A stretch of 64,000 nucleotides of DNA from Collinsella sp. (GCA_018368345.1 JAGZEK010000003.1:92365-156364); one strand, 5' to 3'. Counted from the stretch's first letter, positions 35,588 through 44,937 are shown. The notes: generated by a model from the letters alone, not told the origin. Numbers and translations are program-made.

Positions 35588-36630
35588 TGGATCCGAGCGT
35601 CTACATCCCCGCCTACCTGGAGCGCACCTATCTGGCGTCGCACCCCGAGCTCACCGATGCAGCACGCGAGCTTGTCCATAACGACATTAGCGCGAATCCC
35701 CAAAAGTATGCGCAGTCCGAGCATGCTCAGGCGCTGCTGTCCTATGCCGGTGTTCATCGCCACCTGCTCGACGAGCTCCATCGCATCGAGGACATGGGCA
35801 GCGACGAGGAGTTTGAGCAGACGCGCAACCGCCTGTTCGACGATATGCGTGATGAGCTGCTCAAGATCGTCCGCATCGATGCGCTGGCCGTCGATGCCCA
35901 GCTGCTCGCCATCATTTTGGCGGACACGCCCGTCGACGCCTGCCTGGGCGACCTGATGAAGCTCGAGACGAGCACGGCCGACTACCTGCAACAGAGCGTG
36001 CCCGGGTTTGATATGGAGGCCCCGCACTACTGGGCCAATAATGTTTTGGCCGACGGTGTCACCGCAGCGGACCTTACCGTGAGCGAGCCGGCCCTTATCG
36101 GGTGGCTCCACACGCTCGAGGCCATCTCGCAGCTGTGCATGGCGAGCGCCCGCTACCGTGCTGCCGCCAACTATGCTCGCCGCGTTCTTAAGGCGGAAGG
36201 CTATCCCACCCGGGCCGCCGGCACCGTGCTGCTCGCCCTCGCCCGCCTAGAAGACCAGGACGGCTTTTTTGCCCTGGCCCACCAGCTCGAGGAGCAGATG
36301 GGTGCCGATGCCCTCGAGAACTCCCCTTGGTACCTGCTCGCCCGCACGATCTTGCTGTTCAAAACGAACAAGATGCGCCCAGCGACACGCGCGCTGCGCG
36401 AGTTTGCCAACCGCTGCGAGGGCGGCGCGTTCTTTTTGCTGAACCCCATGTATCAGACACCGTACCTTCCCTGCCGGCCCGAGCCGCACGACCCCTGGGA
36501 CCTTTCGCACCAGGCAGTTTGGGAGGCCGACGGCATTATCTCGGACACCCCCGACTTTGCCCCCTGGGCCAACGCCTGCGAAGATGTATCGCAGCTCGCC
36601 CAGGAATTTGCGCGCCGCTACGGCTTTTAG
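35587..36630 (+). CDS. Helical-repeat protein, paralog 2
   Basis: 347 aa, coupled to the previous gene by TAATG. Helical, with RYRAAANYARRVLKAEGYPTR mirroring a repeat in paralog 1 and a C-terminal aromatic-rich part (NPMYQTPYLP). No catalytic motif seen. It is 45 bp upstream of the MurT-GatD gene on the same strand, so the pair may serve cell-wall or division functions, but this is by association only. Confidence 0.65.
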   Translation: MDPSVYIPAYLERTYLASHPELTDAARELVHNDISANPQKYAQSEHAQALLSYAGVHRHLLDELHRIEDMGSDEEFEQTRNRLFDDMRDELLKIVRIDALAVDAQLLAIILADTPVDACLGDLMKLETSTADYLQQSVPGFDMEAPHYWANNVLADGVTAADLTVSEPALIGWLHTLEAISQLCMASARYRAAANYARRVLKAEGYPTRAAGTVLLALARLEDQDGFFALAHQLEEQMGADALENSPWYLLARTILLFKTNKMRPATRALREFANRCEGGAFFLLNPMYQTPYLPCRPEPHDPWDLSHQAVWEADGIISDTPDFAPWANACEDVSQLAQEFARRYGF

Positions 36631-36675
36631 CGACGCGATCGCCCCGACCATGTCATCTATGTTAGGAACGGCTTC

Positions 36676-38853
36676 ATGAACCTCCGCTCATCTCTCGCCT
36701 GCACCTCGAGCGATATCGCCCGCTGGGGACTGCGCTCTGTCCTCAAACGCCAGGGTGGCGTGCTTCCCGGCCGCATCGCCATGAAGATCGACCCCGAGCT
36801 GCTAAGCGACCTCGCGAGCCTGGTCGACCGCAGCGTGGTGATTACCGGTACTAATGGCAAGACCACCACCTCCAACCTCATCGCTGACGCCGTTGCTGCC
36901 AGCGGCGCTACCGTGGTGTGCAACCGTGCCGGCAACAATATGGAGCCTGGTGTGGTGGGTGCTCTGCTCGAGGCCCGCGGCAGCCTTAAGCACACCAGCA
37001 GCGGCAAGCGCGTGGGCGTTTTTGAGTGCGACGAGCTCTACACCGTACGCGTTCTGCCCAAGCTCAAACCGACGTACTTTGTGCTGCTCAACCTGTTCCG
37101 CGACCAGCTAGACCGCTACGGCGAGATCGACCATACCCAAGACGTCATCGCCCATGCGTTGGAGCTCTCTCCGACGACAACGCTCATCTACAACGCCGAC
37201 GATCCGCTGTGCGCCTCGATCGCCGCGCGCGTCCCCAACACGAGCATCGCCTTTGGCATCGACGGCGCCACGGGCACCGAGTCCGACCGCATTAGCGACT
37301 CGCGTTTTTGCTCGCAGTGCAACGCCCCGCTGGAATACGACTATGTGCAGTACGGACAGCTGGGCGCCTATCATTGCCCTTCGTGCGGCTGGGGTCGCCC
37401 CGCGCTGCTCCGCCGCGTGACGGGCGTTGAGCTCGGCTGCGACGGCTACGGCTTTGACCTGGCCTTTGGACCCGAGGCCAACGCGCCCGCCGTGCACATC
37501 GCCATGCGCTACAACGGCCTGTACATGGTCTATAACGTCGCCGCCGCCTTCTTTGCGGCGCACGAGCTGGGCGTGGACGCGGCGCACCTGCAGCCCACGC
37601 TTAATGCCTACGTGCCCGCCGGCGGACGCATGGGCCGCTGGGATATTGCCGGCCGCACCGTCGAGGCCAACCTGGCCAAGAATCCCGTGGGCTTCGATCG
37701 CCAGATCCAGTCCATTAAAACGGCAGGTGGCAGGCTCTGCGCCTTCTTCCTAAACGATAACGATGCCGACGGCCACGATGTCTCGTGGATCTACGATGTC
37801 GACTTCGAGCGCATCGCCGACACGCCGGATCTTGTCGCCTTTGCCGGAGGCACGCGTGCGCACGACATGCAGGTACGCCTCAAGTACGCCGGCATCGATG
37901 CCGCGATTATCTCGGACGTCGCGCAGGCGATCGGCGCCGTGGCAGACGAGGCCGCCGATGACACCTTCTACGCCGTCGCCAACTACACGGCCTTCCCGCC
38001 GCTGGTCAAGGAACTCGACGGGCTTAAAGACGACGATGCAAGCTCGATTGTCTCCCACGCCATAACGCGCGCCGATGGTAGCGCTGTCCCCACCGATATT
38101 GCGCCGGTCGAGCTTTCGCGCCCCCTGCGTATCGTCTACCTGTACCCCGATGCCCTCAACCTCTATGCCGACGGCGGCAACGTTATCGCCCTCGAGCGCC
38201 GCTGCGCCTGGCGTGGCATTCCCGCGCGTGTAGACGAGGTCCGTATGGGCGAAACGCTTGATTTGACCGATGCCGATATCGTCATGATGGGTGGCGGCTC
38301 CGACCGCGACCAGCTAGCCGTGGCACACGAGCTGCTCGCCCAAAAAGACAAGGTCGCGGCCTATGTTGAGGATGGCGGCTCGCTGCTTGCCATCTGTGGC
38401 GGCTATCAGCTGCTCGGCCGTTCGTACTATATGGGCGAGGATCGCATCGAGGGTCTGGGGGTCATTGCCGCCGAAACCGTACGCGGCTCCGACCGCCTGA
38501 TCGGCAACGTCGCCGTCAAGACCGACCTGGCACCCGAGCCCTTTGTCGGATTCGAGAACCACGGCGGCCGCACGCTTTTGGACGTCGATGCCACGCCGCT
38601 CGGAACGTCCGTCGTCGCGGGCACCGGCAACAACGGCGACGATGGCTTTGAGGGTCTGATCTACAGGGGAGTCATCGGCACGTACCTGCACGGACCAGCG
38701 CTGCCCAAAAACCCCGAACTTGCCGACTGGCTCATCGCCCACGCCCTTGAGCGCCGTGGCGACGCACAGGCCGCCGCCCTGCTGCCGCTCAAACCCCTCG
38801 ACGACACCTACGAGCACGCCGCCCACGACGCCGCGATGAAGCTCCTCCCCTAA
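36676..38853 (+). CDS. MurT-GatD fusion, lipid II isoglutaminyl synthase
   Basis: 725 aa combining two proteins that are separate in Staphylococcus and Streptococcus. The N-terminal MurT part (1-450) has Mur-ligase P-loop GTNGKTTTS (58-66) and a four-cysteine zinc ribbon (C212, C215, C234, C237). The C-terminal GatD part (about 485-725) is a class I glutamine amidotransferase with C574 in ICGGYQLLG and H672 in TYLHGP. Together they amidate the glutamate of lipid II to isoglutamine using glutamine and ATP. AGGAAC precedes the ATG. Both active sites look intact. Confidence 0.9.
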   Translation: MNLRSSLACTSSDIARWGLRSVLKRQGGVLPGRIAMKIDPELLSDLASLVDRSVVITGTNGKTTTSNLIADAVAASGATVVCNRAGNNMEPGVVGALLEARGSLKHTSSGKRVGVFECDELYTVRVLPKLKPTYFVLLNLFRDQLDRYGEIDHTQDVIAHALELSPTTTLIYNADDPLCASIAARVPNTSIAFGIDGATGTESDRISDSRFCSQCNAPLEYDYVQYGQLGAYHCPSCGWGRPALLRRVTGVELGCDGYGFDLAFGPEANAPAVHIAMRYNGLYMVYNVAAAFFAAHELGVDAAHLQPTLNAYVPAGGRMGRWDIAGRTVEANLAKNPVGFDRQIQSIKTAGGRLCAFFLNDNDADGHDVSWIYDVDFERIADTPDLVAFAGGTRAHDMQVRLKYAGIDAAIISDVAQAIGAVADEAADDTFYAVANYTAFPPLVKELDGLKDDDASSIVSHAITRADGSAVPTDIAPVELSRPLRIVYLYPDALNLYADGGNVIALERRCAWRGIPARVDEVRMGETLDLTDADIVMMGGGSDRDQLAVAHELLAQKDKVAAYVEDGGSLLAICGGYQLLGRSYYMGEDRIEGLGVIAAETVRGSDRLIGNVAVKTDLAPEPFVGFENHGGRTLLDVDATPLGTSVVAGTGNNGDDGFEGLIYRGVIGTYLHGPALPKNPELADWLIAHALERRGDAQAAALLPLKPLDDTYEHAAHDAAMKLLP

Positions 38854-38859
38854 CGCCCC

Positions 38860-38894
38860 ACCACCACAAAGGGGACAGGCACCTTTGTGGTGGT
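38860..38894 (+). repeat. REP-like hairpin, copy 3, possible terminator
   Basis: ACCACCACAAAGG pairs with CCTTTGTGGTGGT over 13 bp, and TTTT follows, so it may end the murT-gatD transcript. Counted with an 11-nt loop on the minus strand (GTGCCTGTCCC), it matches the other two copies. Confidence 0.55.
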
Positions 38895-38916
38895 TTTGAC
38901 CCGCCACGGTAGTTTG

Positions 38917-39052
38917 TCTCGATTTGTAACATCTAGACCGTTAAAAGTCGTCGTACTGTTACAGATTGAGATGTTGGTGCCGACGCCCGCCGTCTATCTC
39001 GATCTGTAACAGATAGAGCCGATTTGCCCGCTCAGATGTTACAGATTGAGAT
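38917..39052. repeat. Four alternating copies of a 16-18 bp motif
   Basis: TGTTACAGATTGAGAT occurs at 38957-38972 and 39037-39052. Its inverted form TCTCGATYTGTAACA is at 38917-38932 and 38999-39013. The order is inverted, direct, inverted, direct. Lies between murT-gatD and the tRNA. May be an operator array or a remnant of a mobile element. Confidence 0.55.
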
Positions 39053-39151
39053 ATTTGAAAATCGGAATAAAAGCCTACTCCTGTGTGGTGGTTTTCCAGT
39101 TTGCCAACGATATACGCGCCGGCAAAAAAGTCTGCTATACTCTTTCCCGCT

Positions 39152-39228
39152 GTCCCCATCGTCTAGCGGCCAAGGACGCCACCCTTTCAAGGTGGATATC
39201 GCGGGTTCGAATCCCGCTGGGGGCACCA
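39152..39228 (+). tRNA. tRNA-Glu (anticodon TTC)
   Basis: Cloverleaf with acceptor GTCCCCA/TGGGGGC, anticodon loop CTTTCAA, T-loop GGTTCGAATCC, discriminator A and encoded CCA. A -10-like TATACT lies about 12 bp upstream. Confidence 0.95.
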
Positions 39229-39239
39229 TTTAAAATGAG

Positions 39240-39271
39240 AAGCCCGTTATCCTCACGATAGCGGGCTTTTT
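39240..39271 (+). terminator. tRNA-Glu terminator
   Basis: AAGCCCGTTATC/GATAGCGGGCTT hairpin followed by TTTTT. Confidence 0.9.
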
Positions 39272-39474
39272 GCTGCCATGCGCCGGGATTCGAGCCCAAC
39301 AGGGTGCGGAGCCGAGGAAACGCATTTACGCTTCGACCCTAACAAGTGATTGACTTAGTCCCTAGCAATACGATATCTGAGACGTCCGCATCGAAAAACA
39401 TTGCCTGGAGACAGCTCCGTCTCCATTTGCCGTGATGTTGGCAAGCTTTCTCATCAATCGCACGTCTTGAAAAA

Positions 39475-40911
39475 TTACCCCAACTTCAAAATCGCTGTGA
39501 GTTCCGAGGGTGCCGGAAAACAGCACATTCCCTCAACTCGCACCCTGCACACGGCATAAATGCCTCCGATCTGCACATCGATAAAACAGCGCCGTGTGTA
39601 GTCCAGTTCCCTGGTCTCGATTTGTAAACTTGTTGGCGAAGTCCAGGCATACGCTGCAAACAGCTTGCGAACATCCCATGCGGGGGCATCGTCTCTCTCA
39701 GCTTCATGAGTTACAAAAGGAAAGAGGTCTCCGACTCCGAGCCCATCGCCCGATTTACAAACCCAAGACTTGTAGCCGGCCCTCAAGCCGTACTCACGAC
39801 CATCGCGCAACAGAGACAAATCCAGCTCATTCTCATGAAATCGAATATCGATCTCTTCAAAATCCCCGAAAATGCAATGATGAATGCCCTCGAGACGTAA
39901 TGAGCTCAAACGTCCGCCAGAAGCCAACCCAACTGGCACGGGAATGCTATCGAAGTCACGTTCGGAAGCCACCGTTTCCCGAACACTAGACTCTTTGAAC
40001 AATACCTCATACAGCGGATCAAGCAACGCCTTACTTCCTGTCGTGGAACTCGAGCAGGCGATGACAAGGCCATCTGTGGGCCGTATGTAGCACAGCTGCC
40101 CAAAAAGGCCAGAGCATCTGAACCCGCCACGCCGGCACATCCAGAACTGGTATCCATAGCCATTGCTGTCTTCAGTCGCCTCAGACGGATAAAAGGGGCT
40201 CGTTTCCATCTGAATCTTCGTCGCCTCGGCAACCCATTCCGCGGGAATGATCCGTTCCCCACGCCACTTGCCGCCATCTAGCAAACATTGACCAAACTTA
40301 GCCAAATCCGGTGTCGAAAGGTGAAGACCAAAACCTCCGGTCGTATGACCGGCTTGATCCTCTTCCCACCACCAATTTCTAATGCCTAACGGCGTAAACA
40401 AACGTTCGGCGAGATAATCGGATTCTTTCGTTCCACTTATGCGTTGCACGAGCATGCTCAATAAATGTGAACACAGCGAATCGTAGTGAAAGACCTCGCC
40501 CGGCTTCCAGTCAAACTCACGATGAAGAACCTCATGTGCCCAGTCGTCTCCCGCGCCAATATACGAAAGGTCACTCTCCTGCCCCATCGTCATAGTCAGC
40601 AAATTGCGAACTGTCACATTGCGAAAGCGCTCATCCGCAATCTCGCCTTCATATTCCGGGAAGTATGAAATCCAGCGATCGGCCAGCGACAGCCGTCCTT
40701 CATTCACCAACATCCCAACAGCAACCGAGGTGAAGGACTTAGTCACAGAATAGAGCGGGTGAACGTGTTCGAGGGAGAACGGCGCAGCCGCATGCTCGAA
40801 GACGACTTCACCATCTTGTCGGACCACGACTGAGCGGACTTCCACACCTGCGGACCTCCACGCCGCAAGGCACGCCTCGCCCATCTTATTGTCAAAGATA
40901 ATATTAGGCAC
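39475..40911 (-). CDS. Serine hydrolase of the beta-lactamase/PBP4* family
   Basis: 478 aa from a GTG preceded by TTGAGG; the longer upstream frame would begin inside a hairpin and is rejected. Active-site serine motif SVTK, then YDS (the YxN position) and HTTGG at the KTG position. No signal peptide, so likely cytosolic esterase or peptidase rather than a secreted beta-lactamase. The C-terminal 150 residues are a beta-rich extension. No neighbour suggests a substrate. Confidence 0.8.
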   Translation of the reverse strand: MPNIIFDNKMGEACLAAWRSAGVEVRSVVVRQDGEVVFEHAAAPFSLEHVHPLYSVTKSFTSVAVGMLVNEGRLSLADRWISYFPEYEGEIADERFRNVTVRNLLTMTMGQESDLSYIGAGDDWAHEVLHREFDWKPGEVFHYDSLCSHLLSMLVQRISGTKESDYLAERLFTPLGIRNWWWEEDQAGHTTGGFGLHLSTPDLAKFGQCLLDGGKWRGERIIPAEWVAEATKIQMETSPFYPSEATEDSNGYGYQFWMCRRGGFRCSGLFGQLCYIRPTDGLVIACSSSTTGSKALLDPLYEVLFKESSVRETVASERDFDSIPVPVGLASGGRLSSLRLEGIHHCIFGDFEEIDIRFHENELDLSLLRDGREYGLRAGYKSWVCKSGDGLGVGDLFPFVTHEAERDDAPAWDVRKLFAAYAWTSPTSLQIETRELDYTRRCFIDVQIGGIYAVCRVRVEGMCCFPAPSELTAILKLG

Positions 40912-40947
40912 CCTCAACCACTGCCTCTCGAACGAAATCAGTACAAG

Positions 40948-40986
40948 ACGAGGTCGCCCTCGACGCTTATCCAAGGACGACCTCGT
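40948..40986. terminator. Hairpin at the end of the EIIBC gene
   Basis: ACGAGGTCG/CGACCTCGT 9-bp stem with a 21-nt loop, downstream of the PTS gene stop on the minus strand and before the serine hydrolase start. TTTAA follows on the plus strand. Confidence 0.5.
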
Positions 40987-41037
40987 TTAATTGCTGGCGC
41001 GCGGGGAAATACTTGTCCCGCAGCTCCACTTCTTTGG

Positions 41038-42507
41038 CTACTTTGCAGCCTCTACCGCCGGCACGTCCTCCTTGTACGTCGCATACGTAAGCAGGAACGA
41101 AATCACGCTGGAAACCACGATGGCTATGATTACGTAAATCAGGTAGTTCGCGCCCATTGCACCGGACGGGTCAATGAAGCCCGGGAAGGCGCAGAAGCCG
41201 CCGCCGGTGAAGGCGAACATCTTGGTGCCAAGAGCGCCGATGATTAGGCCCCCGGGCACAGAGGCGATGCAGCTCATGATAAAAGGCTTCTTGCGCGGAA
41301 GGGTCACGCCGTAGATGCAGGGTTCGGTGATGCCGAAGAAGAAACCCGAGATGAACGCCGGCCATGCAAGCTGCTTGAGCTTTAGGTCCTTAGTCTTCAG
41401 AAGGATAGCGAGGACGGCAAGGGACTGAGCGTATGAACAAACCATGTACGGCGCCATGACAATATCCCAGCCCTGGGAGGCAATGTTCACCAGCATGAGG
41501 GCAATGACACTCCAGTGGAAGCCGAAGATGACCATAGGCTGCCAAATGGCAGTAAGCACGATGCCGCCGAGCGCGCCGCCGATGACAGGCAAGCTGTAGA
41601 GGGAGTTAAACAGCAGGCTCATGAGGTTCGTGATCAGGGTGGCAATCGGGCCAATAATCAAATAGGTAGCGGGGACCATCACAACGAGCACGCACGTAGG
41701 CACAAAGAAGAACTTTACATACTCAGAGAAATGCTTGCGGCACCACTTCTCCAGCTTTGCCGCGAACCAAACAGAGATGATAATCGGAATGACAGAGCTC
41801 GTATAACCCGAAGACGGCATGATGACGGGTATGCCGAGGAAAGTCGTGTAGTAGTTCATGGCAAAGGGAGTGCCGGCAAGCACCGTTCCCAAAACATCGC
41901 CCGATGTGATGTTGACCATCGCCGGATACGTAAGTGCGATACCGAGCGTCATGCCAACGAACTCACTACAGCCAAACTTCTTTGCCGCGGTATAGCCAAG
42001 GATAATCGGCAGGAAGTAGAAGAAGCCGTCACCAGCCGCATATAGAATCTGGTACAAGCCGTCTGTCGCCGTGATCCATCCGAGGGCGACGAGAATACTC
42101 AAAACACCCTTGATCATGCCCGCGGCACACAGCACCGCAAGAATCGGCTGGATTACGCCCGAAATAGTATCGATAAGGGCACTAACAACGTTTCCTTTCT
42201 TGACGGGCTCACCATCAAGATTAACCTCGCCCAGCCCCTCGACACCAGAAGCGGCAACCGCGGCATCGTAAACATCCTCAATCACATTGATGCCGACAAC
42301 AACCTGATACTGGCCATTCGCGTTGATTACTTGAATGACGCCTTTATGAGATTCAATTGCCTTAGTATCGGCCTTCGCATCGTCTCGCAGCTTGAAACGT
42401 AGACGCGTCATGCAGTGCGAGATGCTCAGGATGTTTTCCTTACCGCCGACGAGGCCAACTACGTCCTCGCCGAGCTTGCGATTTACAAGCTCTTTGCTTT
42501 CGCTCAT
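41038..42507 (-). CDS. PTS EIIBC component, alpha-glucoside or trehalose type
   Basis: 489 aa starting MSESKELVN after GGGAGGA. EIIB domain first, with phospho-cysteine C32 in SHCMTRLRF, then about ten membrane helices of EIIC, including ITEPCIYG and FGFHWSV. The IIB-IIC order is that of the sucrose/trehalose/beta-glucoside branch. There is no IIA domain, so phosphate must come from elsewhere. The GH4 gene beside it points to an alpha-glucoside such as maltose or trehalose. Confidence 0.88.
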   Translation of the reverse strand: MSESKELVNRKLGEDVVGLVGGKENILSISHCMTRLRFKLRDDAKADTKAIESHKGVIQVINANGQYQVVVGINVIEDVYDAAVAASGVEGLGEVNLDGEPVKKGNVVSALIDTISGVIQPILAVLCAAGMIKGVLSILVALGWITATDGLYQILYAAGDGFFYFLPIILGYTAAKKFGCSEFVGMTLGIALTYPAMVNITSGDVLGTVLAGTPFAMNYYTTFLGIPVIMPSSGYTSSVIPIIISVWFAAKLEKWCRKHFSEYVKFFFVPTCVLVVMVPATYLIIGPIATLITNLMSLLFNSLYSLPVIGGALGGIVLTAIWQPMVIFGFHWSVIALMLVNIASQGWDIVMAPYMVCSYAQSLAVLAILLKTKDLKLKQLAWPAFISGFFFGITEPCIYGVTLPRKKPFIMSCIASVPGGLIIGALGTKMFAFTGGGFCAFPGFIDPSGAMGANYLIYVIIAIVVSSVISFLLTYATYKEDVPAVEAAK

Positions 42508-42575
42508 GGTTTTCCTCCCATGCGACCTGTCCAAGGTCGGCCGCCCGCCATCATTCGCTAAATTGATTTCCGATA

Positions 42576-43907
42576 CTAGTGAAGCTCTGGCCAGAACTCC
42601 TTATTCGCCTCAATGAGATCGTCAAGGATCTTCTTTGCAACGGAGGCAGAGGGGACCGTCTTCGAAAGCGTCAGCGCCTGCCAAAGCTCCTGATAGGAAT
42701 GGTCGACCCAAGCAGACACTGCAAGCTTTTCGACCGAGACCTGTTCCTCCATAAGTCCTTTCTGGAATTGCGGAATCTCACCTTGGCAAATTTTCTCGTA
42801 GCCGTCGCTGCCGACGATGCAGGGGATCTCGACCATAGCCGTTGGGTCAAAATTGGACACAGCCCCGTCGTTGGGAACAATCAGCGAGAAACGTTCACGG
42901 GTGTTCTCTGCCAAAGCGCGAGCGAGATCGACAATGTACTCAGCGTGGGTATCTGGCTTAAGGCCGAAGCCCTCAGACGTGCCCTTTTCGATAATCTGGC
43001 GAGCGGTACCGAAAACGCGTTTCTCGCGACCCTCACGGACCTCGTCGGTACGGGTGTGGTTGGGGTCGGTGTGCTCAACCACATAGTCCGGGAAGAGATA
43101 GTACTTGAGGTAGGTGTTCGGAATGGTATTCGGATCGAGCGCGTAAACATCCTTAGCCTTACGGAACGTCTGGTCCCAAGACGCATCGACGAATTCAAGG
43201 CCAGAATCCTCGCCAGCATAACCGTTTTTAGCCATTTGGGCCTTGATAGTGGGCATAAGGTCATTGCCTGCACGGTCGTGAATCTTTGTCCACCAGCCAA
43301 AGTGGTTGAGGCCGTAGTAGCCGACGACGAGGTCGTTGTGGTCCTTGAGACCACACATCTGAGCCATGATATCCATCAGGGCTATTGGCATGTCGCAAAT
43401 GTTGATGATCTTTGAATCCGGGCGAAGGCGGCGTGTCGCCTCAGCAACGATCGCCGCGGGGTTGGAGTAGTTGAGCATCCATGCGTTGGGACTGTATTTC
43501 TCCATGTAGTCAAGGATCTCGAGTACGCCGCCAATGGAGCGCAAGCCATAAGCAATGCCACCAGGACCGCAGGTCTCTTGGCCAAGAACGCCATAGCGCA
43601 GGGGGATCTTCTCGTCCTTATCGCGCATAGCGTACTTGCCAACGCGAATCTGGGCAAGTACAAAGTCGATGCCTGTGAAGGCCTCCTCAGGGTCGGTCGT
43701 ATAGCTGAAGGTTACCTCTGGAGCATTCTCCCTGATGTAGATGGCACATGCCTTGGCAATTGTCCCCTGACGCTCGGCATCGTTGTCATAGAGCGTAATC
43801 CTATTGATGGGGAACACATCACGCTTCGCGAGAAGTGTCAGAACAACGCCCGGCGTATAAGTGCTTCCGCCTCCCGCGATAGTAACCGCATAGCTCTGTT
43901 TTGCCAT
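42576..43907 (-). CDS. GH4 6-phospho-alpha-glucosidase
   Basis: 443 aa. NAD-binding IAGGGSTYTPGVVLTLL at the N terminus and the GH4 metal-site segments NICDMP and GLNHFGW. The sequence is strikingly like Bacillus MalA/GlvA over CGPGGIAYGLRSIGG and AWMLNYSNPAAIVAEATRRL. Hydrolyses 6-phospho-alpha-glucosides such as maltose 6-phosphate, using NAD and a metal. AGGAGG lies before the ATG, overlapping the operator region. Co-transcribed with the EIIBC gene, 68 bp downstream. Confidence 0.9.
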   Translation of the reverse strand: MAKQSYAVTIAGGGSTYTPGVVLTLLAKRDVFPINRITLYDNDAERQGTIAKACAIYIRENAPEVTFSYTTDPEEAFTGIDFVLAQIRVGKYAMRDKDEKIPLRYGVLGQETCGPGGIAYGLRSIGGVLEILDYMEKYSPNAWMLNYSNPAAIVAEATRRLRPDSKIINICDMPIALMDIMAQMCGLKDHNDLVVGYYGLNHFGWWTKIHDRAGNDLMPTIKAQMAKNGYAGEDSGLEFVDASWDQTFRKAKDVYALDPNTIPNTYLKYYLFPDYVVEHTDPNHTRTDEVREGREKRVFGTARQIIEKGTSEGFGLKPDTHAEYIVDLARALAENTRERFSLIVPNDGAVSNFDPTAMVEIPCIVGSDGYEKICQGEIPQFQKGLMEEQVSVEKLAVSAWVDHSYQELWQALTLSKTVPSASVAKKILDDLIEANKEFWPELH

Positions 43908-43919
43908 TGCAAATCCTCC

Positions 43920-43929
43920 TGTCTAGACA
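43920..43929. promoter_or_regulatory. GntR-type operator, proximal copy
   Basis: TGTCTAGACA palindrome (extended TGTCTAGACATGT), immediately beside the GH4 ribosome-binding site. Confidence 0.7.
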
Positions 43930-43971
43930 TGTACTTGACGACTTGAATTATATCCTCAGTGATTTGCAATC

Positions 43972-43981
43972 TGTCTAGACA
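43972..43981. promoter_or_regulatory. GntR-type operator, distal copy
   Basis: Second TGTCTAGACA, exactly 52 bp from the first, near the predicted -35 region of the GH4 promoter (its -10 is TATAAT at 43949-43954). Two matching boxes flanking a promoter fit control by the divergent GntR protein. Confidence 0.75.
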
Positions 43982-44116
43982 TGTTAAGCACACGGGTGAA
44001 CGGTTGATTTATGGCGGTAAGCGGTAACTTTAAGCGTCTTCACTTCCTATAATTGGTAGAAACAGACTATCGCGCCGATTTGACGCATTCCGCACCACCT
44101 CTATAAGGAGAGCATT

Positions 44117-44857
44117 TTGGCAAGGATCCTGTACAGTGAAATTTACCGCAGCCTTCGAGAGCGGATTGTCGAAGGTAAGCATCCCGTGGGATCGCTCCTT
44201 CCTTCCGAACAAAATCTGTCCAAAGAGTTCTCCTGTTCTCGAATGACGGTGCGCAAGGCCATTTCACTTCTCGCAAATGAAGGTCTAGTTCAGTCCATTA
44301 AAGGCAAGGGAGTCCTCGTAATCGAGACGTCACTTGCAGGCGCCAGCAAAGAGGGCGCATTCACCGTAAATGACCTTTCTTCGTTCAGCGAATCGGCACA
44401 CGCGATCGGAGCAATTCCAACGTCAAAAATCGTCTATTTCGAACACGTAAGCACCAATAAGTATCTAGCTCAGTTGACGGGATTTCCCGAAGGAGAAGAC
44501 CTTACGCATTTGAAGCTCGTCCGCATGCTCGACGATAAACCGGTCGCTGTCGACCGCCACTACTTCCTAACTTCCTCCGTCCCCGGCCTAAACGAGCAGA
44601 ATGCCACCCTGTCGCTCTTCCATTACATCGAGGATGAGCTAGGGCTCACCATTGCCGTGAGCAAACGAACGATAACACTCGCCCAGCCCGACACTGAGGA
44701 CTGCCGGTTGCTTGACGTCGATTCTTCTTCGTATCTGGCGGTCGTAACCAGCCAGACATTCGACTCAACCGGAACTCAATTTGAGTATGTCGAGGCGCGT
44801 TATATTCCGAGCATCTTCCATTTTCACGACACGGCAACGCGCACACCCCTACCCTAG
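44117..44857 (+). CDS. GntR/HutC-family transcriptional regulator (TreR-like)
   Basis: 246 aa from a TTG start with AAGGAG 7 nt before. The N-terminal winged helix (LYSEIYRSLRERIVEGKHPVG, SCSRMTVRKAI) is followed by a UTRA ligand domain (RMLDDKPVAVDRHYFL). Like TreR it should bind a sugar phosphate and release its operator. It is divergent from the EIIBC-GH4 pair, with two TGTCTAGACA boxes between them. Confidence 0.88.
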   Translation: MARILYSEIYRSLRERIVEGKHPVGSLLPSEQNLSKEFSCSRMTVRKAISLLANEGLVQSIKGKGVLVIETSLAGASKEGAFTVNDLSSFSESAHAIGAIPTSKIVYFEHVSTNKYLAQLTGFPEGEDLTHLKLVRMLDDKPVAVDRHYFLTSSVPGLNEQNATLSLFHYIEDELGLTIAVSKRTITLAQPDTEDCRLLDVDSSSYLAVVTSQTFDSTGTQFEYVEARYIPSIFHFHDTATRTPLP

Positions 44858-44900
44858 CAAACGGCACGGAGCAGACTCTTCCCTAATAAATTTGTTCAAC

Positions 44901-44937
44901 AAGAAAGCCGGGGCCCGCGCGATGCGGACCCCGGCTC
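44901..44937 (-). terminator. glnN terminator
   Basis: AGCCGGGGTCCGC and GCGGGCCCCGGCT form a 13-bp stem on the minus strand, followed by TTCTT. Confidence 0.9.

Noticed and set aside
40912..40974. Longer N terminus for the serine hydrolase
   Set aside because: The added codons fall in the hairpin that ends the PTS gene; a GTG with a ribosome site follows it.
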